Positions 20,216 through 29,831 of a stretch of DNA of 38,950 nucleotides are shown in pieces (position 1 is the stretch's first letter; every line of letters starts with the position of its first letter). Both the position numbers and the translations under genes were made by a program. The stretch lies in the NCBI GenBank assembly GCA_019787685.1, contig JAHNUO010000090.1, positions 1-38,950 on the forward strand, written 5' to 3'. The stretch comes from Chiua virens (taxonomy: Eukaryota > Basidiomycota > Agaricomycetes > Boletales > Boletaceae). Under the pieces are notes generated by a model, which was not told the DNA's origin, made no database searches, and was given only the letters and a program-made list of their open reading frames with translations.

Positions 20216-22930
20216 AGGGATCCAGACCTATCCCTTATCAACTGTGGTTATCTGGCTGACTACCACATCATTGTCTGTCTCAACGCCCACAATGGGCACA
20301 TTTGTGGCTACGGCATCCCACTGGCTGTCTTATTATCCATTGTTGGGCCACACCAGAAAAGGGGTCTCAGTGACACTGCCGACAGGGTCCCTCATAAGAT
20401 TCAGTTCTGCAGAAGCGCATGGGGGCCATGGACGATCTTCCTTTTATACCCTCAACCAAAAGCAATTTCTACAAGGATACTTGCTCGGTACCCTAATGTT
20501 GTTGTGTCTGTTCAAGAGATGCGGGACCTTCGTATGAGAGAAGACCAGTTCGGACCTATTGCCCATATTGGTCCTCCTGTCCCTGGATACGCATGCAATT
20601 ACTGTGAATTCGCTATAATGACCCAAACAAGGTGGACCAGAGCCTTGTCAATGAGGGAGCATCGGCAACAACATAGGCGAGCCGAGCCTGATGAATATGC
20701 TCAACTAGCTCGAGGAATTGATTTGCGACGATCACAGGAGTTTCACTCCTGTTTGGTCCAATCCTTTGATCGCGATCGATGCAATTCACTCTGGTTACCT
20801 GTTCTTCCAGGTCCAAGTGCCAAGGAGACCCAGCAGAAACAATCCTTTGGACAATACTCCTCACTAGCTGTCAATCTGCCCTCAAGTCACCAGCTCTTCC
20901 TACTACCTCAGCTGCAAACCGGAATGCTGTCCTGCCATTCTTCTTGCAGAATGGTTCCTATGACCTGATTCATTCAATGGATCCAGACTATATTCTCAAG
21001 CTGATCCAGCTTCCTGAAGAGGGCGAACATGGATTTCATGTCCTCAAATTGGCTATCGGAGCCCGCTACCGAAGTCTATGCAATGACATCCCAAATGTTC
21101 CAGATCAAATTCGTACTCTTCTGGTTGCTCCAAGACCGTGTGTATCCAGTATGCCACTCCATTAAAACCCCAACTTACAATCTTGATTTAGAGGAGAGCG
21201 AGGAATGATTGGGTGCTTTAATCGCCCTTCAACAAAAAGCACCATTAGTTCCTATGCCCTAGAAGAGGTTCGATTATTGTGTTTTGTGCTGCGCTGCATT
21301 CGGCGCCACCAATACTCTGTTGGAGGGTCAGAATCCCCTGTTCCTTCCCCTGATGGATTGTCCATTGCTCTCACTACCCAGCAAGTCGATTCCCTTCAAG
21401 CCCTTTTACTTGCTCTTTCTTCCCAATCAACACCAACCCCATTAGAACTCAACTCTCTGATTGATGCTGCCCTTCACAGCATTTACATGCCATCCAATCA
21501 TTTCATATGTTTGACAATGTCTTTCGAAACCCCTGCATCGTATATGTTGTTCTCCGATCTACCCGAGCTCAAGGAGGCTTTGCAGACCCCAAGGATATCA
21601 CGGTTTATTATGCCCAAATCCAGTTTGGCATCCGCTTGGCCCTCATGGCAAAAGTGCAGAAAGAACATTGCCGCCTCCAAGCCGCAGGTGATGGTCAGGA
21701 CAGTGAAGAATTGTACAAGCAATTCATGGAGTATGTTTATTTTAAAGGATTGTTTCGTAAAGTCTGACAACTTCTTAAGGTATGCACAGGTCACTATCCG
21801 GCGATGGGGATCAGAAGAACATATTTCCCCTCTTGCTTTTGTTCGCCAGTGCATGAAAGCTATGAGTCGACTGGCACGAAATGCTCCATCTCGTCAAACT
21901 GTCATGTGGAATGCAGATCACACCCGACTAGCTGTTCAAGTCACTTGTGGTCATATCCGAATACTTAAATAGGGTCCACAGTTCCTTTCAAGTTTGGCCA
22001 GCAAAATTGACAGCGATATCCTTTTCGGAGTGGAATTCTCTTCCAGGGTCAGTTGACCTTCCCACTTCAGAAACAAATGATCTCAAAACTCTTGGAATTC
22101 AGTTTATTTGCATTGGATGCAGAAGCAGGACATCATGGTGGAAGACCATCCTGCCTCCTACTTCCTTCAACAGCTTTGCTCCCGAGGTGAACTTTGTATT
22201 CGCCAGGGAGATGAGATCATTTGGGATGTCCCGCGCCTCAGCGATTGGCTTCTCTCAGTCAGCGAGTTTGGGCTGAAGCTCTGACCTTGATGCAACTGCT
22301 CTCGCTTCCTGGTCGCGGAACAGAAGTCACCAGTTGGCAACATGCTAATTCTACTACCCAGCCCCCGGCATCTCTTTGTATCCCAGAATCTCGGCACTCT
22401 GATCACACACAGCAACTATAACCAGACAAACGGCTCTAACAGGACAATACAAGTATATTCTGCGAGTTATCCCCTATGCTCTTTCAGTCATCCTCATAAA
22501 GCTCCTGCGCATAGTTCGTCCCGTCGAGATGCTTGCTTTTGCAAGCAATGCACCTGCTGGAGACAGGTTAGAATCCAGAACACCTACGCCACATATATCT
22601 TTGTGTCCCATGGCAAAGTCTGGAATAGTGCCAGATTATCTGCTAGTCTTCGCAGCTGGTTCCTCCGAGAACTGAAGGTACCCTTTGGTCTTCAGCTACA
22701 TCGCCACTTTGCACAAGCACTCCAGCGCAGGTTTCTTTCATACAAAAGACTAACGAGCTGTATAAGAAGCCAATGATGTTATGGGACACGGTAGTGAAGT
22801 AGCTGATCACCACTATGCTCGAGAAACTGATGATCTCAACCTTGATACCTCAGAGAGGCATAGGATGGAACAAGTCGGTGTGGATTGGATTACAAAAGTA
22901 CATAAATTAGATGTTTCCCCGACATTGTAG
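20216..22930 (+). CDS. OrsD-type zinc-finger protein with tyrosine-recombinase-like C-terminus
   Basis: Read across frames, the N-terminal third matches my memory of the OrsD/DUF3505 family: LINCGYLADYHIIVCLN, then IPLAVLLSIVGPHQKRGLSD, then VSVQEMRDLRMREDQ and a second finger CNYCEF...REHRQQH (C-X2-C-X18-H-X3-H, about 20590-20675). An intron is likely at about 21139-21191 and another at about 21730-21780. The middle part (PLAFVRQCMKAMSRLARNAP, TVMWNADHTRLAVQ) fits the same family. The C-terminus carries PGRGTEV (Arg 22314), LHRHFAQAL (Arg-His 22702-22707) and GHGSEVADHHYAR (Tyr 22814), then a stop at 22930. This R...RH...GH-X8-Y order is that of tyrosine recombinases. Several single-base shifts interrupt it. 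Related fungal proteins often continue into a RecQ-type helicase, which is absent here. Family confidence is good; recombinase activity is inference. Confidence 0.66.
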
Positions 22931-24135
22931 AACACCTTCATAGAATGCCTTCAACACACTCTATACACACTCGCTGTTTACACTTGTGCCTGTCCTATGG
23001 ATCCTACCTGCCTCGACATCCCACCATCACTCTAGACTGGTAACAAGGCACAGAAGGCACCAGGTGGCGTGTCAGAGGCACACCTGGCTGATCTGGCAAT
23101 GGCGCCGACCCCAGGCCCTTGCCCAAAATATGCCACTGCAAACTCGCAAGATGCTCTTCGTTCAACCAGCTGAGTGTGATCAATGACTTTGGTCGCACAA
23201 TCAGTGAATTCTGCCAACTGGGGTGTGCACATCAAGAAATATCAAGTTTGAAAAAAGAGGTAGCTACCGGCTTAGACGCATGTTCAGCAGTAAGGACACT
23301 CGAAGAGGGCTGCCAGTGGAGCGCCAGTGGAAGGGTCTGACCAAAGGTGGGTAGGACTCCAGCTGGCTGATATAGTTCGCCAACAGCCTGGACATGGACC
23401 AAACGTAGTTTGCTAGATCTTGATACTGCTGCCGACATGCAGGTAAGGGCATCGCAGTCAGAAGAAAACGCCACCCGGAGACCAGTCATGTTCGAGGCAT
23501 CGATAGTGGATACTTTACCCACGTGCACCGGTCAAATATGCCAACCTTCCCTGCGAAGTTGCTGGATCCAGCGAGGAAGAGAAGGGGACTCTGCGAATTG
23601 AACGAGGCAGCATTGTGGCACTAATCCAAAGCCATGAGGTACGCGGGCACATTGATAAAACAACAATCGTTTTGGCAGGCATCTGTTGCGAAATGTGAGC
23701 TTAAGATATCAACGAGTAACACAAGTAACTTACAGCCATATGCTACTGTTTCGTCTCTAAGCCACGTCGAATAGGTCGTTCATTGTCGAGAGTGGCACGA
23801 GAATCAAATTTCCTGGCTGCGTTGAAGAAGATTCTCTCCGCAGTAGCTTTTATTGGAGTTGTCGATCTCTGTCCGCTCAACGACCAGGACTTGAGCTCCA
23901 AAATTGTTCCACTTGATCTGGGCACGACCAACCTTGCAGAGGGTGTTTCGAACACGTTGGGACACGGGAAAAGACTTCTAGATCTCGACACCAGCAGGTG
24001 CACTCTACTCGGGGCTATTAACATGTATGATCAAAGACGGTCCTTACGCACCCTTTTCTCCACAACGAAACCCACGAGGGATGGACTCAACCCATGACTG
24101 AGCAGTTCTCATCGAGGTGCCGCCGACTCTCACAA
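22931..24135. other. Degraded coding-like segments, no gene assigned
   Basis: Plus-strand pieces such as APTPGPCPKYATANSQDALR (about 23110) and NDFGRTISEFCQLGCAHQ (about 23182) look like a continuation of the OrsD-type family, but stops intervene. Around 23783-24097 both strands have an ORF of about 100 residues and I cannot choose between them. No helicase motif (walker A, DEAH/DECH) is visible. Confidence 0.35.
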
Positions 24136-24430
24136 TCACATCTTTTCCCACTCAACATGACGAAAAATCATTGCTGGTGAAGACAGAGATTCTAGCTGCG
24201 GAGATTGTTGTGCTTCATGCCGTCCTCGAGCTTGACTGAGGCTGGGAACAGATATGAAATCGATCACTAAGAGATGAGATAAAGACGAGGCAAAATGCGG
24301 CTGTCTTTGTGCATACCTGGACATTCCTAGGTGGAGATGTAAATTCCGTGGGGGAGGACTGGAACTTTATGGTGTTGAGAGCGCTTAGTTCTTGCAACAG
24401 TTTGGTACCTTCTGCCCGAAAGATTCGCAT
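24136..24430 (-). CDS. Small spliced gene, function unknown
   Basis: On the minus strand, an ATG at 24430 opens MRIFRAEGTKLLQELSALN and continues through SSPTEFTSPPRNVQ to a GTATGC donor at 24316. The intron (24242-24316, 75 nt) ends TTCCCAG. The second exon reads QSPQLESLSSPAMIFRHVEW and stops at 24136, but only if one base is added or lost at or near the junction; in the strictly spliced frame it stops after 8 residues. The evenly protein-like sequence and good splice sites support a gene of about 75 residues. I do not recognise the family. Upstream in-frame sequence is open but arginine/proline-rich and probably leader. Confidence 0.4.
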
Positions 24431-25679
24431 GCTGGATTGGAGAGGTGTAAACCAGAAGCGAAGAACGAGGTGAATAGGCAATACGCACACCGGTATGCTT
24501 AGGAGAGTAAGAGTGAAGAGCCTTCCGTCATTGTTGCAGTGACAAATGGGAGCTGGGCCGTCTGGACCGAGAATTTAAAAGCCAGGATAGAGGATGCAGT
24601 CTGGCGTCCACCGACAAGACCAAGACTTGAACGCGGACTAGAGTGGAAGAATAGCGAGATGGATGAACAATCTCGCAAGTGTGGACCAAAGCGTGGCCAG
24701 AAGAGGAAAGGGCGGCGGCGATGGAACGAGCAGGCAGCGGGAGGAGGCGGGACAGTGGCGGCTGGCATCATAGCGGCTGACTAGTGTTTACATGTGTTGT
24801 GTCAAAGGGGCGCCCGGACGGTCGGACTGCTCGGATGTTCGGATGTTTGGAAACTACATTTCGTGGACTTTTTGGTTTACATGGTCACTGGGGAGAGCTG
24901 TGGCTGTGTTTCGCCGTGGAAAGGTATTACCTCTTAGCTTATGTAAGGTCCACTTTGATGTACGATGAGTATGTGGCGAGGCTGACGTGAGTATCCTGCA
25001 TTGATCTGTGACTCCTGTGAAGACTCATCTGTTTCTGTGAGTGCTTCCAGGTTAAGCTGAGCATCGAACTCAGGTTTAGCTGCAGACAGCACGTTACGCT
25101 GCACACAAGATTACAGAACACTCATAGCCTGAGGTCACCTGGTTATACTACTTCAATTCTTTATATTTCTGTCGGAAGTTGTGAAAGAATTTACTAAAAT
25201 GTAACTTGCAGAGGTTTTACTCCACCAAGTCTTGTTTGAGACCGCTAATATTTTGTCCTATGATCTCAGATAAGTATTCGCTCGAAGGTGAGCATGTCGT
25301 TTGTGTTGAGGAATACATGTGTTGACGACAAGCGATAGTCTTAATATATCCTCCTGTCCACTATCATTGGTGATATGCAAAAGACAGAAGGAGAGGTTGT
25401 GGTGTCTGGGAGCATTGCATGTGCAGCTCAAAATGCCTGGTATGAGCGACATGCTACGTGATCGCACTTAGTTTGCTTACCTATCCTAGGATTTTGTCTG
25501 CCACCATCTGTGACAATATTTTGTTCTCACAAGTATGATGAGCCATCCTATAACCTCATCACTGAAGGTACACATGTTCAAGATTCAGGCCAGTCTTTTT
25601 ACTGACGACATGGCTAGCAGCCTGATCTGCCGACTTGGATTCTCCTGTACGGTGACATGAACTGAAGTCGGCGAAAAAT
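24431..25679. other. No gene recognised
   Basis: Contains two overlapping ORFs of about 80-90 residues on opposite strands around 24500-24780, one arginine-rich and one proline-rich. They are shadows of each other and neither has a motif. The part from 24800 to 25680 shows only short ORFs. Confidence 0.35.
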
Positions 25680-26164
25680 ATGAGTTCCCAGCGATCCCTT
25701 CGTGAACCCCTGACGCCGATGACGACGCCGTTGTCCAGGGATTGTGGTAAGTTTTCATTGTCATTGTACCTTCATGTTTCTTATATGTGTTTATTAGCTG
25801 CGCGGGGACAACGTGGTAGAGTTGATTGGGGTATGAAGTGTATGCCAGAGCAGATTTGTGAGTTTATCCATGTTGCCATGATTTTCTATACTGATTTGTG
25901 GATGCAGAGTTCTTCCGGATGATGTCTTGGCTGCGGTCAACGCACATGTCATGCATCATGTCTTCGGTAGGCCATTTTTTGCTTGAATATGGTCTAATGT
26001 GCTCTGATACTTTGACCTTAAACAATGGCATTGGTCCGGAAGGTTGTCGCATTCCTAAAACATTTTGATCAACTGGTTCTATCCAATGGGGTATCTTCCT
26101 TGAATGTGGGTCGTACTGACAACTCGTCTCAGATCCTGGCAGTGCAGTTCGCAAGCTCATGTAA
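25680..26164 (+). CDS. Four-exon mini-gene of about 70 residues
   Basis: Exons at 25680-25746, 25798-25857, 25910-25966 and 26133-26164 join in a single frame: MSSQRSLREPLTPMTTPLSR, then ARGQRGRVDWGMKCMPEQI, then FLPDDVLAAVNAHVMHHVF, then DPGSAVRKLM and stop. The first three junctions have GTAAGT, GTGAGT and GTAGGC donors and TAG/CAG-type acceptors; the second acceptor must be read as CAGAG. The last intron is 166 nt, long for this window. No domain recognised. The continuous frame across four short exons is the main argument; an intact product of about 71 residues is small but plausible for fungi. Confidence 0.45.
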
Positions 26165-27044
26165 GCCGTGCCTCGCATTGTGAACAACCATCTTCAACTC
26201 GGCATTGTAGTCTAAATCATGCTACCAAACGGGTCTGATGACTCGTCACTGGCTGTATACCCATTCATCAAGTTTAAATCTATTTACACATTGCTAGTCG
26301 GTCGAAGTGGCTAACCCTCTGCACCTCGCCAGCTGCCACCTCCTTTCGTCGTCTGGCAAGGCTTTAGGGGTGCAGGTTGGGTCCTTGTCCTTCTCATCGT
26401 CTCGCCAGGTGTGCTTAGTGTTTCTAGCTTTATTTCTTATCTTTGCTCTTCTCATTGTCTCGTCAGTGTACAAGTCATTTGTGCTCACCCGTCCCTCCCG
26501 ATCCTTGTTTCTATTGGTCACCCACCTTTTGAATTCAAGTGTCCTGCTCATGCCATAATCCACCCGTGTTTGTCGCTGTGCAGCCGAGTTCCACTGGCTT
26601 TATCGTTCATAGCTGAATCCTAGTTAATATATTGTTGGGAGAGCTGGGACACCGCTGCACCAGGTTTGAAGCGATGAGAAGAAGCATTAAACAATTATGT
26701 AATGCTTCAGGGTGGACGAGCTCGGTTAGCACTGAGCGAAGGGGGGGTAACGTGAGGTTCAGGTGTGAATCATTCAAGTTGTAATAGCTAGGCCTTCGGG
26801 CGATCAGGCAATATGGCAGCTTGTGCTTACTATACAATCGTTTCCTTTGCTGCTCGCGAGTTTTTTGTACCTCCAGCGGGAGTTGGAAACAAGCCACTGA
26901 GTGACTGAGTCTATAAGATTATGTCCGATGTTGAGTTTCGCCAGCCATTGGATGTAATTACCCCTACTAGTAGTACCCGAGTCTGCTTACCATCAATGCA
27001 GCACTCATTCTTTCCTCCTCTCCTTCACCTGCTTCTACTACATG
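26165..27044. other. Intergenic, upstream of the Galpha gene
   Basis: No coding sequence supported. Pyrimidine-rich blocks (TTCTTTCCTCCTCTCCTTC, about 27008) lie within 40 bases of the Galpha start, as is usual for fungal promoters. No clear TATA box. Confidence 0.4.
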
Positions 27045-28468
27045 ATGGGCATCTGTATCTCTACCCAGGGTGGGGCACAAAAGGTTATGTCGGATGCTAT
27101 TGACGGGGCAACACAAGGAGGACTCAAGGAAGCTTCACAAGGAGTGCAGAATTTTACTCCTAGGTTAGTCCAGCCAGCTGCCCCTCCTTGCCATTCTGTA
27201 CATCCCCTACTGAACCCTTGTCCCAGGTTCAGAGAGTCAGGGAAGTCAACGATTGCGAAGCAACTGAAAATACTTCACCAGAACGGTTCACAGACGAAGA
27301 GTTAATGTCATACCGCCCCGCTATCTACCAGAATACTCTCGAAAGTGCGCAAGCTGTCCTGCTTGCATGCGCAAGATTGGTCTTAGCTGTGTAGATCTGA
27401 ATAATCGTGTTCGTGTCTATTCCTGTCCACCTCAAACTGGTTTCAGGCTTTCAGCTGACCTTATTCTTGTGTCCTAGCTCAATGAAGACTGTATCTTTGA
27501 CTACCGATTTGACCCTAAATTCACCATTTGAATTTTCGCCCATTGTTGCTTTGGCCATCTATGAGTTGTGGAAAGATCCAATAATTCCAGAGCTGATGGC
27601 TTGCAATAGCAAATTCTATCTAATGGACAATGCTGCATAGTATGATCGCATTGTTCTATGGTGGCGCATTCTGATTACCCCCAGTTTCTTCAGCGAAGCC
27701 CTCCGTATAGGTGCGCCCAACTACCTCCCCACTGAGGGTGACGTTCTCCGAGTCCGTCTAAAACAAAGGGCATCATTGAAACCAGGCTGACCATGGGACA
27801 ACTCCGGTATGTCACATCATTTCACTCGCCACGTCTTATCTCTAGTGCCATCTAGAGTACATATGTTGATGCCGGTGGCCAGCGTTCTGAGCGAAGAAAG
27901 TGGATTCATTGCTTTGAAGGCGTCACTAGCATAGTTTTCTGCACTGCATTAAGTGAATATGACCAGGTCTTATTGGAAGAGCAGAACCAGGTGAGTCCTG
28001 CTCAAATTGTGTGTAGTCAAGCTTGTTGACCCCTATAGAATCGGATGGCTGAATCACTTGCCCTATTTGAATCTGTTGTCAATTCTTGGTGGTTTTCAAG
28101 GACCTCTGTAATCCTTCTCCTCAACAAGATCGACGTCTTCAAAGCCAAGTTGCCCAAGGTGTGTATCTCCCGGCAATCCATCCCTTGTTTCCTGATGTCC
28201 TGCCAGGTTCCCCTAGAATATTATTTTCCAGACTACTCAGGCGGTGCCAATATCAACAAGGCTGCCAAATATATTCTATGGAGGTTATGCGAACCAATCG
28301 TGCATGCCTCTCTGTGTACCCCTGGTGGGTCTCAACATTTTCTCCAGTCTGTACCTTGCTCATTGAACGGTCTTACGCAAGCGACAGACACGACTAATGC
28401 CATTTAGTCTTCTCAGCAGCAAAGGAGACCATTTTGCAGAATTCATTGAAAGACTCGGGTGTCTGTGA
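27045..28468 (+). CDS. Heterotrimeric G protein alpha subunit, with several single-base shifts
   Basis: A GTP-binding switch acting at the plasma membrane below seven-helix receptors. The N-terminus MGICISTQ fits myristoylation at Gly2 and palmitoylation at Cys4. Then come ECRILLLG with a damaged P-loop that reads GS-ESGKST once one G is allowed for (about 27227-27250), [62 protein letters not shown] (switch I), [17 protein letters not shown] (switch II), [21 protein letters not shown] (NKXD), [27 protein letters not shown] and [10 protein letters not shown], ending GVL-stop if one base is missing. Introns: 27164-27226, about 27413-27451, about 27642-27689, about 27810-27859, about 27990-28038 and about 28160-28206. 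At least eight 1-base shifts occur. Unusual residues are DAGGQ instead of DVGGQ and AKQLKIL instead of VKQMKII. Either a damaged assembly or a dying paralogue. Confidence 0.88.
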
Positions 28469-28687
28469 TCCCCTTTTCAGAGGCACTGTTCCCCATACTA
28501 TTTATGCACTTTGTTCTTCCCCCCTCTGCCTCATTTTTTTTTCATTGATAAGGGAGCAAACTACATTTATTTTCCTGATCTCTTTCGCATTGCATATTAC
28601 CACGTATCTCTATGGATCAGATAGCAGGCTGAAATCAGTGTCATTTGGCAAAGACTGGTTGTACTAGTATCCATTAATCAACCAGGG

Positions 28688-28695
28688 TATATAAA
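28688..28695 (+). promoter_or_regulatory. TATA-box-like element
   Basis: TATATAAA followed by GGGAGGACGCG in otherwise GC-richer intergenic sequence. The next supported gene start (29832) is over 1 kb away, so if functional it may serve an unannotated transcript or a long leader. Confidence 0.3.
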
Positions 28696-28839
28696 GGGAG
28701 GACGCGTCCGAACCATCCGAACCAGCCGGCCACCTGTCACCCTGTCAATGTGTGTGACACGGCGAGACTTGTCAGCCACGCGGTCAGCCACTACGTGCCA
28801 TAACTCCCTTCCCTCCTACCTGTCTGAGTCCCTCCTACC

Positions 28840-29095
28840 ACTCGCTCACTCACTCCCAGAGAGTAGCCTTGTCCCCATTGTCGTCTCACGAGCTGGATCA
28901 CAATGAGCTCCCCCTCTTTTTGTGGTCGTGGCCAGCGAATTTGTTCGTTTTTCTGTCCTGCCACTCCCTCCCGCCACGTGCTCACTCATTCCCAGAGAGT
29001 AGCCTCGTCGCCATTGTCGTCTCATGAGCTGGATCGTGACGAGTTCCTCCTCTTCTTGTGGTCATGGCGGTGAATTCATTCGTTTTTCGTCCCCG
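28840..29095. repeat. Imperfect tandem duplication, two units of about 130 bp
   Basis: The segment beginning CTCACTCACTCCCAGAGAGT recurs 136 bp further right, with the shared order CCCAGAGAGTAGCC, CCATTGTCGTCTCA, GAGCTGGATC and TTGTGGTC. Non-coding; it lies in the long leader region before TPR. Confidence 0.8.
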
Positions 29096-29831
29096 TCGTT
29101 GCTCACTGCAATACCCTTCATCAGCCGACTCGGCTGGGGCAGCGACGTGTTCGAAGAGTACATCCCTTGTCTTCCATCCTGAAGCCCCATGTTCATTGTC
29201 TCGAGCATGTTGTTGATCTCAAGTTCGCCTGCGCTCATGCTCGCTCAGGTACGTCTGCAGGCGCATGTGTCCTCACGCAACACTCACACATGTGCTAGAT
29301 ATCTCTAAAGGCGAAATCGGCCATGGACATAAAATCGCTGTTGAATGTTAGCTTTCAAGGACCGTGTTCAGGGATGTCTAAAGAGTTTGAAGACGACAGC
29401 GAAGCTGGGAGAATCCGCAGAGCGCCAAAACCGCTCTGGGAGTCCTTGTTTGCGAATTCGCCTTCTGTACGTCGTCGTTAGATCCAGGACAGTACGTTGA
29501 TGTGGTTGAGGGGGTGTTGCAGGCCTTGTAACAGGTGGGTTGCACATGGTACATGCTGGTATTTTTTAAAGTTACATGAACGTCTCTGTTTTGCGTATTT
29601 GGATGGCTTTATCCTGTGGGTACACCATGGGGTATGTCGCTGCCATGTCCGCGCCGTCGACTCATGTGCCTATCGCAGTAGAACTCTCACACTATCAAAT
29701 TCGCAACTACATTCGATCATATGCGTCCTATCTCAACATTAATAGCAATGACGAAAACCCCTGCGATGGTTTACAATACTTGGGTAGAGCTATGTTGAGA
29801 AGCGGATCAATGACGCTGGGTAGGAACAAGG
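29096..29831 (+). other. Region upstream of TPR with two small ORFs
   Basis: Two possible products: MDIKSLLNVSFQGPCSGMSK... (29321-29479, 52 residues) and MNVSVLRIWMALSCGYTMGY... (29576-29848, 90 residues), the latter overlapping the TPR start. Neither has a recognised domain. They may be upstream ORFs or missed exons. Confidence 0.3.

Noticed and set aside
22931..24135. RecQ-type helicase following the OrsD-type protein, as in related fungal proteins
   Set aside because: I looked for a Walker A glycine-rich loop and a DEAH-like box in all three plus frames and saw neither.
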